This document shows positions 1 to 8,825 of a stretch of DNA of 64,000 nucleotides, piece by piece. This stretch comes from Alphaproteobacteria bacterium. GTDB lineage: Bacteria > Pseudomonadota > Alphaproteobacteria > Rhodobacterales > Rhodobacteraceae. The position numbers were made by a program, and so were the translations under genes. The stretch spans positions 1 to 64,000 of the forward strand of contig JAUHYC010000003.1 of the NCBI GenBank assembly GCA_030426685.1, read 5' to 3'. Below the pieces are notes generated by a model, which saw only the letters and a program-made list of their open reading frames with translations, was not told the DNA's origin and did not search any database. Position 1 is the first letter of the stretch, and the number at the start of each line of letters is the position of its first letter.

Positions 1-485
1 TGGCGCTCCAAGGCGCCGCTTGCGGTTTTGGCCAGCGCACCGGTCTCGGGCGCGGAATGGTGGCGCGTTCCGATCACGGCGCTGGCCCCCAGCACCTCGG
101 CCGAGCGCAGAATCGCCCCAACGTTATGCGGGTCCGTCACCCGGTCCAGCAGCAGCACGCGGGGATTTTCCCGGCCAATGCAATTCTCGGCCAGACCACC
201 CCAATCCAGCGGTTTGACCTCAAGCGCCGCACCCTGATGGACCGAGCCGGGATCGATCGGAGCGGTAAATTTGCGCGGATCGGCCATCTCGGGCGTGATA
301 CCAGCAAATTCAATGGCTTCGGCCAGTTTGTCGCCGGCATTCCGCGTCACGATCAGACGCAGTTTCTGCCTTTTCGGGTTCATCAGAGCATCACGCACAG
401 CGTGCAGCCCGAACAGCCAGACGGTTTCCGAGGCGGCAGCCTTGCGCGCCTGTTCCTTCTCGACGACCCACTTTGGTTTCTTCAT
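1..485 (-). CDS. rlmB: 23S rRNA (guanosine-2'-O-)-methyltransferase RlmB / TrmH family, C-terminus beyond window
   Basis: Reverse strand reads [51 protein letters not shown]...[53 protein letters not shown]; SpoU motif [12 protein letters not shown]. Absent from the ORF track because it runs off the window. Confidence 0.93.
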   Translation of the reverse strand, partial: [161 protein letters not shown]

Positions 486-601
486 GATTCGGGCCTCCGG
501 GCCGGGAATTCGGTTTCCTGCGTCAAAGCGGTATTTTCCTGTTGACGCCCTTTAGACGCGCTAGTAATCACGCCTCCACGTCAGGTGCAACGCCTGACAG
601 T

Positions 602-685
602 GGGCGACAGGCCGCAAGGTGTGGCAGGGGACTGTAACTCCCTCGCGGAGACGCACGCCTGGTTCGATTCCAGGGTCGCCCACCA
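602..685 (+). tRNA. tRNA-Tyr (anticodon GTA), CCA encoded
   Basis: Acceptor GGGCGAC/GTCGCCC, D-arm GCC..GGC, anticodon stem-loop GGGGA-CTGTAAC-TCCCT, long variable arm, T-arm CCTGG-TTCGATT-CCAGG, 3' ACCA. Confidence 0.95.
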
Positions 686-730
686 TCTTCTCTTTTCATA
701 TCCTTGCACCATTTGAACGGTGTGATCCGG

Positions 731-2230
731 CTATTCCGTGACTGGTGCGAAGGACAGTGACATCTGTTCGCCCTCGTCAAAACGATACGGCGCGGTCAGC
801 GTCACGACGCGTTCCGGGTCGACGTCTTTCGGGGTCTTTCTGTCCGTCTCCCACACCCGCAGCGCGGGGCCTTGTGGCCGTATTCCCCGCGCGTTGTAGA
901 TCGGGCGTTCCGGGGCAAGCAGGGCGATGTTTCCGGCCAGCCAATTATGGGCAATAATGGCAGTGCCGGGTGGCGTCTGATCAAGGATCTGCGGTGTCAG
1001 TACGGCAAAGGGCGCAGCGCGCCGGGCGTCTCCGGCTAGGTTGTGGTGCAGCATCGCCACCGCGATCAGACCGGCGAGAACAGCGCTGATCTGTCCAAAC
1101 CGGCGGCTGCCGACAGCACCGGTTCGAGGCAACAGCCACAAAACGAGGGCCGGGCCCGCAAAAATCAGGACAGGTTGCAGCCAACGATCTTTCACGTTGG
1201 TGCTGCCGCTGGCAATCACGATCAGCGCCATCAGAACCACACCCCAGAACAGCGTGCGCAGCATCAGGCGCGTCAGGTCATCTGGCGCAACAGCAACCTC
1301 CCGCCGCCGGTTGATCAGCCACAGCAGACCGACGACCACCAGCAGAAGCGACACAAAGCCCAACGATGCGAGGGCGAGCTCTACCACGCCCTGACCTGCG
1401 ATCAACAAGGCGGGCCCCTCGCCGATCATGTCCGCCTTGTCCAAGCTTGCAAAGGCCCGGTCGGGATTATTCAGAATCCAAATCATGGGCGGCGTCAGCA
1501 GCAGCGCAGCGATTCCGATCGACAGCAGCAGCCGGGGTGACAGAAGTGGCCTGCGCGTTGCAGAACCGCTTAGGGCGGCGAGCAGCACGGCCAGAAGGGC
1601 GATGACGTAGTTGTATTTGGACAACCCGCCCGCTGCCATGACCACGCCCAGCAGAACATAGCCTTTGGTCGAAGGAGTGCGGATGAGGTTCCATAGCACC
1701 GCGAAGGTCAGCACCGAACAGAGATTGGCGAGAACTGTGTGCGTCAGTGCGCGCTGCGCCTCCCAACTGATTTGATAGAGCATCAACAGGGACAGGACAG
1801 ACAAACCCGCCAGCACCGGGCCTTGCCGGGTGCGGATGATCTTGTAAAGCGTGACAACAGTGGCCAGCAGCAGCCCGTTCTTGAGAAGCGACAGGCCAAG
1901 AATACTGGGGCCGGTGACCTGAAACACCAACCATTGGAGCCAGGCATAGAGCGGCAGTTGCGGGCCATATCCCCAGTCAAGCTGGCGGGCATCCAGCAAA
2001 ATCTCGGCCTCATCCAGACCAAGCGCGCCGCCTGTGGCCAACCGCAGCGCGACATGCAGCAGGAAGTAAGCGGCAAAGAGGCAAAGCCAGAACCGATCCG
2101 TCGTCACCACGCCATTGGACATTCCGACATCGTTTGGCGGTGATTGGTACGGACCCGTCAGGTCTTGGCTCATGGCGCGCCCCGAATGGATCGGCGCGCC
2201 GCTCGCGATCGGAACGCCGGATTGTTTCAT
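731..2230 (-). CDS. Glycosyltransferase family 39-like polytopic membrane protein
   Basis: 499 aa, many TM segments, N-terminal ...GLDEAEILLDARQLDWGYGPQLPLYAWLQW typical of the GT39/ArnT-like family. Confidence 0.75.
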   Translation of the reverse strand: MKQSGVPIASGAPIHSGRAMSQDLTGPYQSPPNDVGMSNGVVTTDRFWLCLFAAYFLLHVALRLATGGALGLDEAEILLDARQLDWGYGPQLPLYAWLQWLVFQVTGPSILGLSLLKNGLLLATVVTLYKIIRTRQGPVLAGLSVLSLLMLYQISWEAQRALTHTVLANLCSVLTFAVLWNLIRTPSTKGYVLLGVVMAAGGLSKYNYVIALLAVLLAALSGSATRRPLLSPRLLLSIGIAALLLTPPMIWILNNPDRAFASLDKADMIGEGPALLIAGQGVVELALASLGFVSLLLVVVGLLWLINRRREVAVAPDDLTRLMLRTLFWGVVLMALIVIASGSTNVKDRWLQPVLIFAGPALVLWLLPRTGAVGSRRFGQISAVLAGLIAVAMLHHNLAGDARRAAPFAVLTPQILDQTPPGTAIIAHNWLAGNIALLAPERPIYNARGIRPQGPALRVWETDRKTPKDVDPERVVTLTAPYRFDEGEQMSLSFAPVTE

Positions 2231-2344
2231 TGCGCAAAGCTAGACCCGAAGCGGTGCGGCAAGTCCAGTATTTTCACCGCGTGGCCTGAGTTCAGCGGGC
2301 ATGCCTGGTGTATCAGGGGCGTTTGCAACAGAGTCAGCGGAGTA

Positions 2345-2869
2345 TCAGGCCGTGCGTTGCGCACCGGTTTGCAGAACACCGTCCAACCAATCGGTCAGGC
2401 TGCTGAGGTCAGGTTCAAGCGTGTCCGCCATGCTGCCTGCGAATTCCTGGAACCGCTCGATATTCAGCTGGTTGAGCCCGACCAGAACGGGAATGTCGCG
2501 CTCCAGCGCCTCGGCGATCACCGGACGGAATCCGCGCCCGTCAGCCTCGTGCTTGCCGAACTTGTTGATGATCAGCAACTGCGGCGCGTTATCCAGCGAT
2601 TGCGTGACAAGTCCCACCGCACGCTCCAACTCGGCCGGATCAAGACGGCAGCCGCGCGCGTTCTTACCCAGCGATTGCGAGATGCGGATGGTTTCTCCGG
2701 TGGGCAGAACCTTCAGATCCATATCGCATTTATAGCCATCTGCGCATTCGGTATTGGTTTGAACCACACCGGCAAGGGCGGTGCCTGCATCCGTGAGGGC
2801 CTCGGCAAAGGCGCTGAGCAGGCGGTCGGTCGCGCCGCGGTCGGTGGTTGTGACATAGGCCAGATGCAT
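2345..2869 (-). CDS. DUF2478 family protein
   Basis: MHLAYVTTTDRGATDRLLSAFAEALTDAGTALAGVVQTNTE...KNARGCRLDPAELERAV...LLIINKFGKHEADGRGFRPVIAEAL. Confidence 0.75.
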   Translation of the reverse strand: MHLAYVTTTDRGATDRLLSAFAEALTDAGTALAGVVQTNTECADGYKCDMDLKVLPTGETIRISQSLGKNARGCRLDPAELERAVGLVTQSLDNAPQLLIINKFGKHEADGRGFRPVIAEALERDIPVLVGLNQLNIERFQEFAGSMADTLEPDLSSLTDWLDGVLQTGAQRTA

Positions 2870-2941
2870 ATTCAGATCTCAAGACTTGGAAGTGTGACGA
2901 TTCAGATAGCACGCACAGACCGGTTCGGCCACTCTGCGCCT

Positions 2942-3607
2942 TCACGGCAGCGGAGACAGCCCGATCACGGGGGCGTGCAGGTGGATAAGCACCGCATAGG
3001 CGGCAATCGCGGTGAGCCAGACCCAGAGGGGTGGCCAGGGATGGGGCACACGCAGGGACAGGCGTGCGGTGTTGCGGGACAGGCGGGACCATTCCGACCC
3101 CATGAGGCGGGCATTGCGCCGGTCAATCAGGGCCATGCCCATCATGGCGAATCCAGCGAACAGGCCGAACAGGATGACATGCGAGAGGCTGCCATTGGCC
3201 AGCAAATGCGCAAGCGCCCACAGCATCAGCGCCACAAGGATCGGGTGGCGTGTGGTGCGCAGGATGCCGGGACTTTCGGGGTCAAAGGCCTTGTGCCCCA
3301 ACCCGCCAAAGGAAAACGGGTTTTGGATCGCGAGCCCGGCAATTGCCAGCCAGCAAACCACCGGCATGATCAGCACCGGCACCCAACGAAAGAGCGCCAG
3401 CGGTGGGATAACCTCGACATACGGGGCATGGGCGGCGGCGATGATCAGCCAGCCCAGAACCGCCAGCGAGACCAGCGAATAGGCCGCGAAATACCCTCCA
3501 CGCCCCAGCGTGCCGATCAGCCAGCCGCGCACTGCCGGACGCGCCGGGATCATGTGGCTGAGCAAAAAGGTGGCAAGTGCTGCGAGGAACAGGCCCCAAC
3601 CGGTCAT
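2942..3607 (-). CDS. NnrU family membrane protein
   Basis: MTGWGLFLAALATFLLSHMIPARPAVRGWLIGTLGRGGYFAAYSLVSLAVLGWLI...TRHPILVALMLWALAHLLANG. Confidence 0.8.
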   Translation of the reverse strand: MTGWGLFLAALATFLLSHMIPARPAVRGWLIGTLGRGGYFAAYSLVSLAVLGWLIIAAAHAPYVEVIPPLALFRWVPVLIMPVVCWLAIAGLAIQNPFSFGGLGHKAFDPESPGILRTTRHPILVALMLWALAHLLANGSLSHVILFGLFAGFAMMGMALIDRRNARLMGSEWSRLSRNTARLSLRVPHPWPPLWVWLTAIAAYAVLIHLHAPVIGLSPLP

Positions 3608-3712
3608 GATAATCTCCGAACGTGTTGCACCGGGTTTAGTGCGGTCTGATGCGCCGGTCTTTGTCCGAAATCAAGTGGGATGCAGGGGCGGACGCGCCAC
3701 CCCTGCCCGGTT

Positions 3713-5776
3713 TCAAAGGCCCAGCGCCTTGCGCCGTTCCGCGGCAAAGCCCTGCACCATACGGTCGGCGATCAGCGCCAGAATGGCCATTGCCGCGCCC
3801 GCCGAGATGCCAAGCCCCACATCCGCCTGCCCCAGCGCCAGATAGATCGACTGGCCCAGACCGGTGGTGCCGATCAGTGCCGCAATCACCAGCATCGCAA
3901 AGGCATATAGGATGGTCTGGTTCAGCCCCAGCAGGATCGTCGGCGCAGCATAGGGCGCGCGGACGTCGCGCATGATCTGCCACTCGGTCGCGCCGCTGGA
4001 GATGGCCGCCTCCATCATCTCGTCCGGCGTGTTTACCAGCCCGTGACGGGTGTAGCGGATCATCGGGACGACCGCATAGGCGCAGATCGCCAGAAAGGCC
4101 GAGAACTCACCAATCTGGAACACCATCAGCACCGGGATCAGGAACACGAACAGAGGGATCGTCTGCAGCATGTCGCAGATCGGGCGCACCACTTTCCAGA
4201 CCGGCGACCAGACCGCGCTGGCCAACCCGATCAACCCACCGACCACGGCACAGGAGAACACCGCCGCGCCACTGAGATAGAGCGACAGCAAGGCGCGTTC
4301 CCACAGGCCCGAGACGAGGATGGTGCAGAGCAGCCCCACCGACAGCGCCGCCAGACGCCAGCCGCCTGCGACCCAGCCCAGTGCGGCAGCCCCGGTCAGG
4401 ACAAAGGGCCATGGCAAGTTGGCAATGCCTGTTTCCAGCATGCCGATCAGGATCAGCACCACCAGCCCTCCGGTCAGGTGTCCGCGCCACGCCATCAGCA
4501 AGGCGATAGCGGCACCTATGGCGAAGAGGCCGTAGCTCATGGCGGGGGTCCACTGGAAACCCCATGTAAACGGCAGCACCGCCTGATCCAGACCGATCCG
4601 CAACGGCAGCAGCACATAGAACAGTGAGTTGTTCTTGAGAGCATCCAGCCACGGCCCGTTGGCCTGCGTGAACGCGGTCAGACCGCTGTCAATCGCTTCG
4701 GCCATCGGGTCCAGCACCGTCAGTTCCGACGGGTTCGGCAGCCACGCCCAGAAGGCGGCGGTGAACAGGACGGCAATGCCCAGAATCGCCCAGACAACCC
4801 GGCGGTCATAGCGCTTGCGCTCGGTCGCCAGTGTGCCGCTCATCCGGTCGATGACGACGGCAAACACCACGATGACCAGCCCGGCCGTCAGCGATTCGCC
4901 AAACTGGGCCTTCCGCATGGTCAGCAGGACCTCCCAGCCGATGTCGTTGAAGCCGCCGATGACGGCGGCGATGATCACCATCGACAGGGCGGCCATCAGG
5001 CATTGGTTTACGCCAACCATGATCTGCGTCGTGGCGGCCGGAATTTCGACCTGAAACAGCTGTTGAAACCGCGTGCCGCCGGACATGATGGCGGCCTCTT
5101 TGATTTCGGGTTCGACGCGCTCCAGCCCAAGCATCACGTTGCGCGCCATCGGCGGCGCAGCATAGATGGCCGAGGCGATCAGACCCACCACCGGACCGAA
5201 GCCGAAAAGCAGCAGCAGAGGCGTTAGATAGGCGAATGTCGGCACCGTCTGCATGATATCCAGCACGGCCTGCACAAACGCCTTCACCCGTGGCACCTCG
5301 TTGGCGAGAATGCCAATTGCACCGCCCATGGTCAGCGCCACCGGAACGGAAACGGCGACCAGCGCCAGCGTATTCATACTCTCGGCCCAATAGCCCGAGG
5401 CCAGCACGAAGCTGAGCCCCAGAAACCCGAGCGCTGCCATCGGCCAGCCACCCAGATACCAACCCAGAGCGGTGACAATACCGATCAGGATCGGCCAGGG
5501 TGTGTTGCCCAGCACATAGTTGGCCCAATCCATCGGATAGGTCATCAGGTCGGAAAACAACCGCATTGCCGGTTTGATGCCGTTCAAAAACCAGTCCAGA
5601 AACGCTCCGACCCATTGGGTCGCAGGCAGTTCCCACGCGGCGGGCCATTTGACCAGCCACGGCACCACGCCTTCCAGTGCCAGGCACACCGCACCAACGA
5701 TCACGGTGATCAACGCTGCCTGAGCGCCTGCGGTCAGCCGCGCCTGCTGCGCGGGGAGGTCCGTTACTGCCGTCAT
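3713..5776 (-). CDS. Glycine betaine/choline-type ABC transporter permease, two fused permease domains
   Basis: 687 aa; two copies of the BPD-type EAA loop (EIKEAAIMSGGTRFQQLFQVEIPAATTQIMVGVNQ and EMMEAAISSGATEWQIMRDVRAPYAAPTILLGLNQ). Confidence 0.9.
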   Translation of the reverse strand: MTAVTDLPAQQARLTAGAQAALITVIVGAVCLALEGVVPWLVKWPAAWELPATQWVGAFLDWFLNGIKPAMRLFSDLMTYPMDWANYVLGNTPWPILIGIVTALGWYLGGWPMAALGFLGLSFVLASGYWAESMNTLALVAVSVPVALTMGGAIGILANEVPRVKAFVQAVLDIMQTVPTFAYLTPLLLLFGFGPVVGLIASAIYAAPPMARNVMLGLERVEPEIKEAAIMSGGTRFQQLFQVEIPAATTQIMVGVNQCLMAALSMVIIAAVIGGFNDIGWEVLLTMRKAQFGESLTAGLVIVVFAVVIDRMSGTLATERKRYDRRVVWAILGIAVLFTAAFWAWLPNPSELTVLDPMAEAIDSGLTAFTQANGPWLDALKNNSLFYVLLPLRIGLDQAVLPFTWGFQWTPAMSYGLFAIGAAIALLMAWRGHLTGGLVVLILIGMLETGIANLPWPFVLTGAAALGWVAGGWRLAALSVGLLCTILVSGLWERALLSLYLSGAAVFSCAVVGGLIGLASAVWSPVWKVVRPICDMLQTIPLFVFLIPVLMVFQIGEFSAFLAICAYAVVPMIRYTRHGLVNTPDEMMEAAISSGATEWQIMRDVRAPYAAPTILLGLNQTILYAFAMLVIAALIGTTGLGQSIYLALGQADVGLGISAGAAMAILALIADRMVQGFAAERRKALGL

Positions 5777-6822
5777 GCCTCATCCACCTGCAAGGCTGCG
5801 GCCAGATCGGACGGGTGAACGGTGCCGACAACCTTGCCATTCGCATCCCGCACCGGCACCGGCTCATAAAGCTCCATGCAATGCGCCAGTGCAGCGTCCA
5901 GTGTCATACCCGTGGTCAGGCCGGGATCGTCCGGACCGCATTCGGCCTCATCCCGCATGACCGAGGCGACCTTGGCATGCTGGCCTTTGGCGACATCCTT
6001 GGAAAATTCGCGCACATAGTCATCGACCGGTCGCAGAACGATATCGGTCGATGTGCCGATCTGCGCGATCTTGCCGTCGCGCATGATGGCGATACGGTCG
6101 GCGAGCTTCAGCGCCTCTTGAATGTCGTGGGTGATGAACACGATGGATTTCTCCAACGTCGCCTGATAGCGCAGGAATTCATCCTGCAACTGACGGCGGA
6201 TCAGTGGATCGAGCGCGCTGAACGGCTCGTCCAGAAACCAGATGTCGGGGTTCACGACGAGGCTTCGGGCGATACCGACGCGCTGACGCTGACCGCCGGA
6301 CAACTGCCGGGGAAAGCTGTCTTCGCGTCCTTCAAGACCCACCAGCGAGATCACCTCCTGCGCCCGCGCCAGACGTTCCCTTTTGCCTACGCCCTGCACG
6401 CGCCGCGGATAGGCCACGTTTTCGGCTACAGTCATGTGCGGGAACAGGCCAAAATGCTGGAACACCATGCCCAGCTTTTTGCGCCGCAGGTCGGTCAGGA
6501 CCTTCTTGGACGCCCCCATGACGTTTTCGTCATCCACGCGGATTTCACCACCCGTTCCGGGCAGCAATTGCGAGATACAGCGGATCAGAGTGGATTTTCC
6601 CGACCCTGAAAGCCCCATGATGACGATCAGCTCGCCTTCGCGGACTTCGAAGTTGGCGTCCTGCACGGCGGGTATGAACCCGTTCTCGCGTAGGTCTGTG
6701 GCGGCGATACCGGCGTCATTCCCTGACCGAGACAACGCGTCGGTCAGGGCTTTGTCGGCGCCGGGGCCAAACACCTGCCAGAGATTCCGGCAGGCGATGG
6801 CTGGCGTTTGTACGTCAGTCAC
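5773..6822 (-). CDS. Glycine betaine/L-proline (choline) ABC transporter ATP-binding protein (ProV type); GTG start at 6822 preferred over the 6924 ORF start
   Basis: Walker A GLSGSGKST, signature LSGGQRQRVGIARSL, Walker B DIWFLDEPFSALD, C-terminal CBS-like region; overlaps the permease start by 4 nt. Confidence 0.92.
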   Translation of the reverse strand: MTDVQTPAIACRNLWQVFGPGADKALTDALSRSGNDAGIAATDLRENGFIPAVQDANFEVREGELIVIMGLSGSGKSTLIRCISQLLPGTGGEIRVDDENVMGASKKVLTDLRRKKLGMVFQHFGLFPHMTVAENVAYPRRVQGVGKRERLARAQEVISLVGLEGREDSFPRQLSGGQRQRVGIARSLVVNPDIWFLDEPFSALDPLIRRQLQDEFLRYQATLEKSIVFITHDIQEALKLADRIAIMRDGKIAQIGTSTDIVLRPVDDYVREFSKDVAKGQHAKVASVMRDEAECGPDDPGLTTGMTLDAALAHCMELYEPVPVRDANGKVVGTVHPSDLAAALQVDEA

Positions 6823-6832
6823 GGATGACAGC

Positions 6833-7789
6833 TCACTGCGTTGCCGCGTCGACGACGGGGCGCCATTTGTCTTCGTTCTCGGCCATCCACGCCGCAACAA
6901 CTTCTTCGACCGCGCCACCATCAACGTCGATCGCGCCCATCATCGGCTGCTGATCTTCGACCGCCAACTGATAGTTGGACAGGATTTCATACGCGGCGGG
7001 CTATTTGTCTGCCACGCCGCTCCAACCGGCTTTGAAGATACGCGACGGTGAGAAGTCACAATCGTTCACAGCGTTCGGGTTCGGACCCCAGCATGGATCG
7101 TTGAAACACGCCTCTTCGCCCGCAGGTAGTTCGACGAACTGAACGTCATAGGCCGACATCGCCCAGTGTGGCTGCCAGAAGGCGATCAGCAGCGGCGACT
7201 TGCGCTCGGTCGAGGCGCGCAATTCGGCAATCAGGCCCCCCTCGGACCCGGCAGGCACTGCTTTGAACGGCAGATCAAGTCCGGTCATACGGTCCACGCC
7301 GGGTGTGCCCCAATCCGCCGGATAATCGACCAGACGGCCTCCGGGCAGTGTTTCAGCCGCCGCAAAGACTTGCGCGCAGTCTTTCAGAGCTTCCCACGCT
7401 GGTAGGCCCGGGCACAGATCCGCGACATGTGCGGGATAGGCAATGCCCTCCTTGGCATCGAGACCCAGATCACCGATCTCGACAACAGTGCCTTCGTCGA
7501 TCTTCTTGGCATGTCCGTCAGACACGTTGGACGACCAGATTCCCAGCGTCGCATCGATGTCACCATCAGCCAGCGCCTGGAACTGGTTCATCATGCTGGC
7601 GGTGACATATTCGACGTTGTAACCAGCGGCTTTCAGCATCTCACCCGCCACATGGGTGGTCACATACTGACCGGTCCATTCGTTGATCGCCAGTTTGATG
7701 GGCTCATCCACCGCGCCCATATCGGCGGCATGGGCCGATCCGGCAACGGCGATGGCCAATAGGCTTACACTGAGTTTTTTCTTGGTATT
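6833..7789 (-). pseudogene. Glycine betaine/choline ABC transporter substrate-binding protein (OpuAC/ProX type), interrupted by an in-frame TAG and lacking a standard start codon
   Basis: Track ORF 7001..7759 ends ...KAGWSGVADK*; the same frame continues PAAYEILSNYQLAVEDQQPMMGAIDVDGGAVEEVVAAWMAENEDKWRPVVDAATQ* to TGA at 6833-6835. 5' frame reads (N)TKKKLSVSLLAIAVAGSAHA with AAT where ATG is expected. Confidence 0.85.
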
Positions 7790-8016
7790 GCTCCCTGTTT
7801 TCTTCTGTTCTGCTCTTCGGTCGTGCCATGGCCCGACCCAGGGAAACCGTTGGTGACGTCACCTGTCGCGACATGCACATTTTCGGTCAGAAAAGGAAAG
7901 AGACCCGTTGCTCTCGTCACGACTTTCCATGCCGTTCTGTATTCAGCCCTCCGTCCCGAACCTCTACTGCAGTCATTCACGTATGTCCGGCGTCGTCCGC
8001 CCGGTAAGTTAGGGAT

Positions 8017-8039
8017 ATTGATTGACTAATCAATAAAAA
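8017..8039. promoter_or_regulatory. BetI-like operator
   Basis: ATTGATT-GACT-AATCAAT perfect 7-bp inverted repeat; 23-nt ATTGATTGACTAATCAATAAAAA matches the betI upstream copy (38097..38119, minus strand) with 2 mismatches. Confidence 0.7.
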
Positions 8040-8120
8040 CTATTACTGGCGCTTCAGTGTCGTGTACGCCCTTGCAAGACAGGCACAAACTGCCCAACCT
8101 CCGAAGGTGGAGGGGCTGAG

Positions 8121-8783
8121 ATGCATCACTTTGAGGAAATCTACAATTTGGCGGCCGAACGTCACGGCGGCGCCAAGGCGCTGGAGGGTAAGCTGGTCAA
8201 GCCAATATCCTTGGCAGACCTTGCCGAAATGCCGGAGGATCGCTGGCTTTCAATCATCACCAAGTGCGTGTTTCAGGCCGGGTTCAACTGGAAGGTCATT
8301 GAAGCCAAGTGGCATGGATTCGAAACGGCTTTTGATGGCTTCGATGTCGGGCGCTGCGCCTTCATGAATGACGAGAAGTTTGACGCATTGCTGCAGGACA
8401 CAAGGATCGTGCGCAACGGGACCAAGATCGCGGCAGTGCGTGATAACGCCGCCTTTCTGCTGGAGTTGCGTGAAGAAGGCGGTGCGGGTCAGGTTTTGGG
8501 CGGATGGCCTTCGACCGATTATGTCGGTCTGCTGGCCATGTTGGGCAAACGCGGCGCGCGCCTAGGTGGGGCTTCGGCCCAATATGCCATGCGCTTTGCC
8601 GGGCGCGACAGCTTTATCCTGTCCCGCGATGTGACCGCGCGGCTGATTGCCGAAGGGGTCATCGACAAACCCTCGACATCGAAAAAGGCACTGAACGCGG
8701 TGCAGGGCGCATTCAACACTTGGATGGAACAATCCGGGCGCTCACTGACTGAAATCAGCCAGGTTCTGGCGATGAGCCTCTGA
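8121..8783 (+). CDS. DNA-3-methyladenine glycosylase I-like protein
   Basis: MHHFEEIYNLAAERHGG...SIITKCVFQAGFNWKVIEAKWHGFETAFDGFDVGRCAFMNDEKFDALLQDTRIVRNGTKIAAVRDNA; Tag-family layout. Confidence 0.7.
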   Translation: MHHFEEIYNLAAERHGGAKALEGKLVKPISLADLAEMPEDRWLSIITKCVFQAGFNWKVIEAKWHGFETAFDGFDVGRCAFMNDEKFDALLQDTRIVRNGTKIAAVRDNAAFLLELREEGGAGQVLGGWPSTDYVGLLAMLGKRGARLGGASAQYAMRFAGRDSFILSRDVTARLIAEGVIDKPSTSKKALNAVQGAFNTWMEQSGRSLTEISQVLAMSL

Positions 8784-8825
8784 AAACGGCTTGCAGAGCC
8801 GCGCGGGCGCATTAGGCTTGTATAC

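Noticed and set aside
2144-3649. 501-aa plus-strand ORF
   Set aside because: Antisense shadow of the GT39, DUF2478 and NnrU genes; low-complexity Gln/Arg/His-rich translation typical of high-GC antisense frames.
7852-7863. 12-bp palindrome GGTGACGTCACC
   Set aside because: Lies in the leader of the interrupted binding-protein gene, but short palindromes are expected by chance and nothing supports a function.
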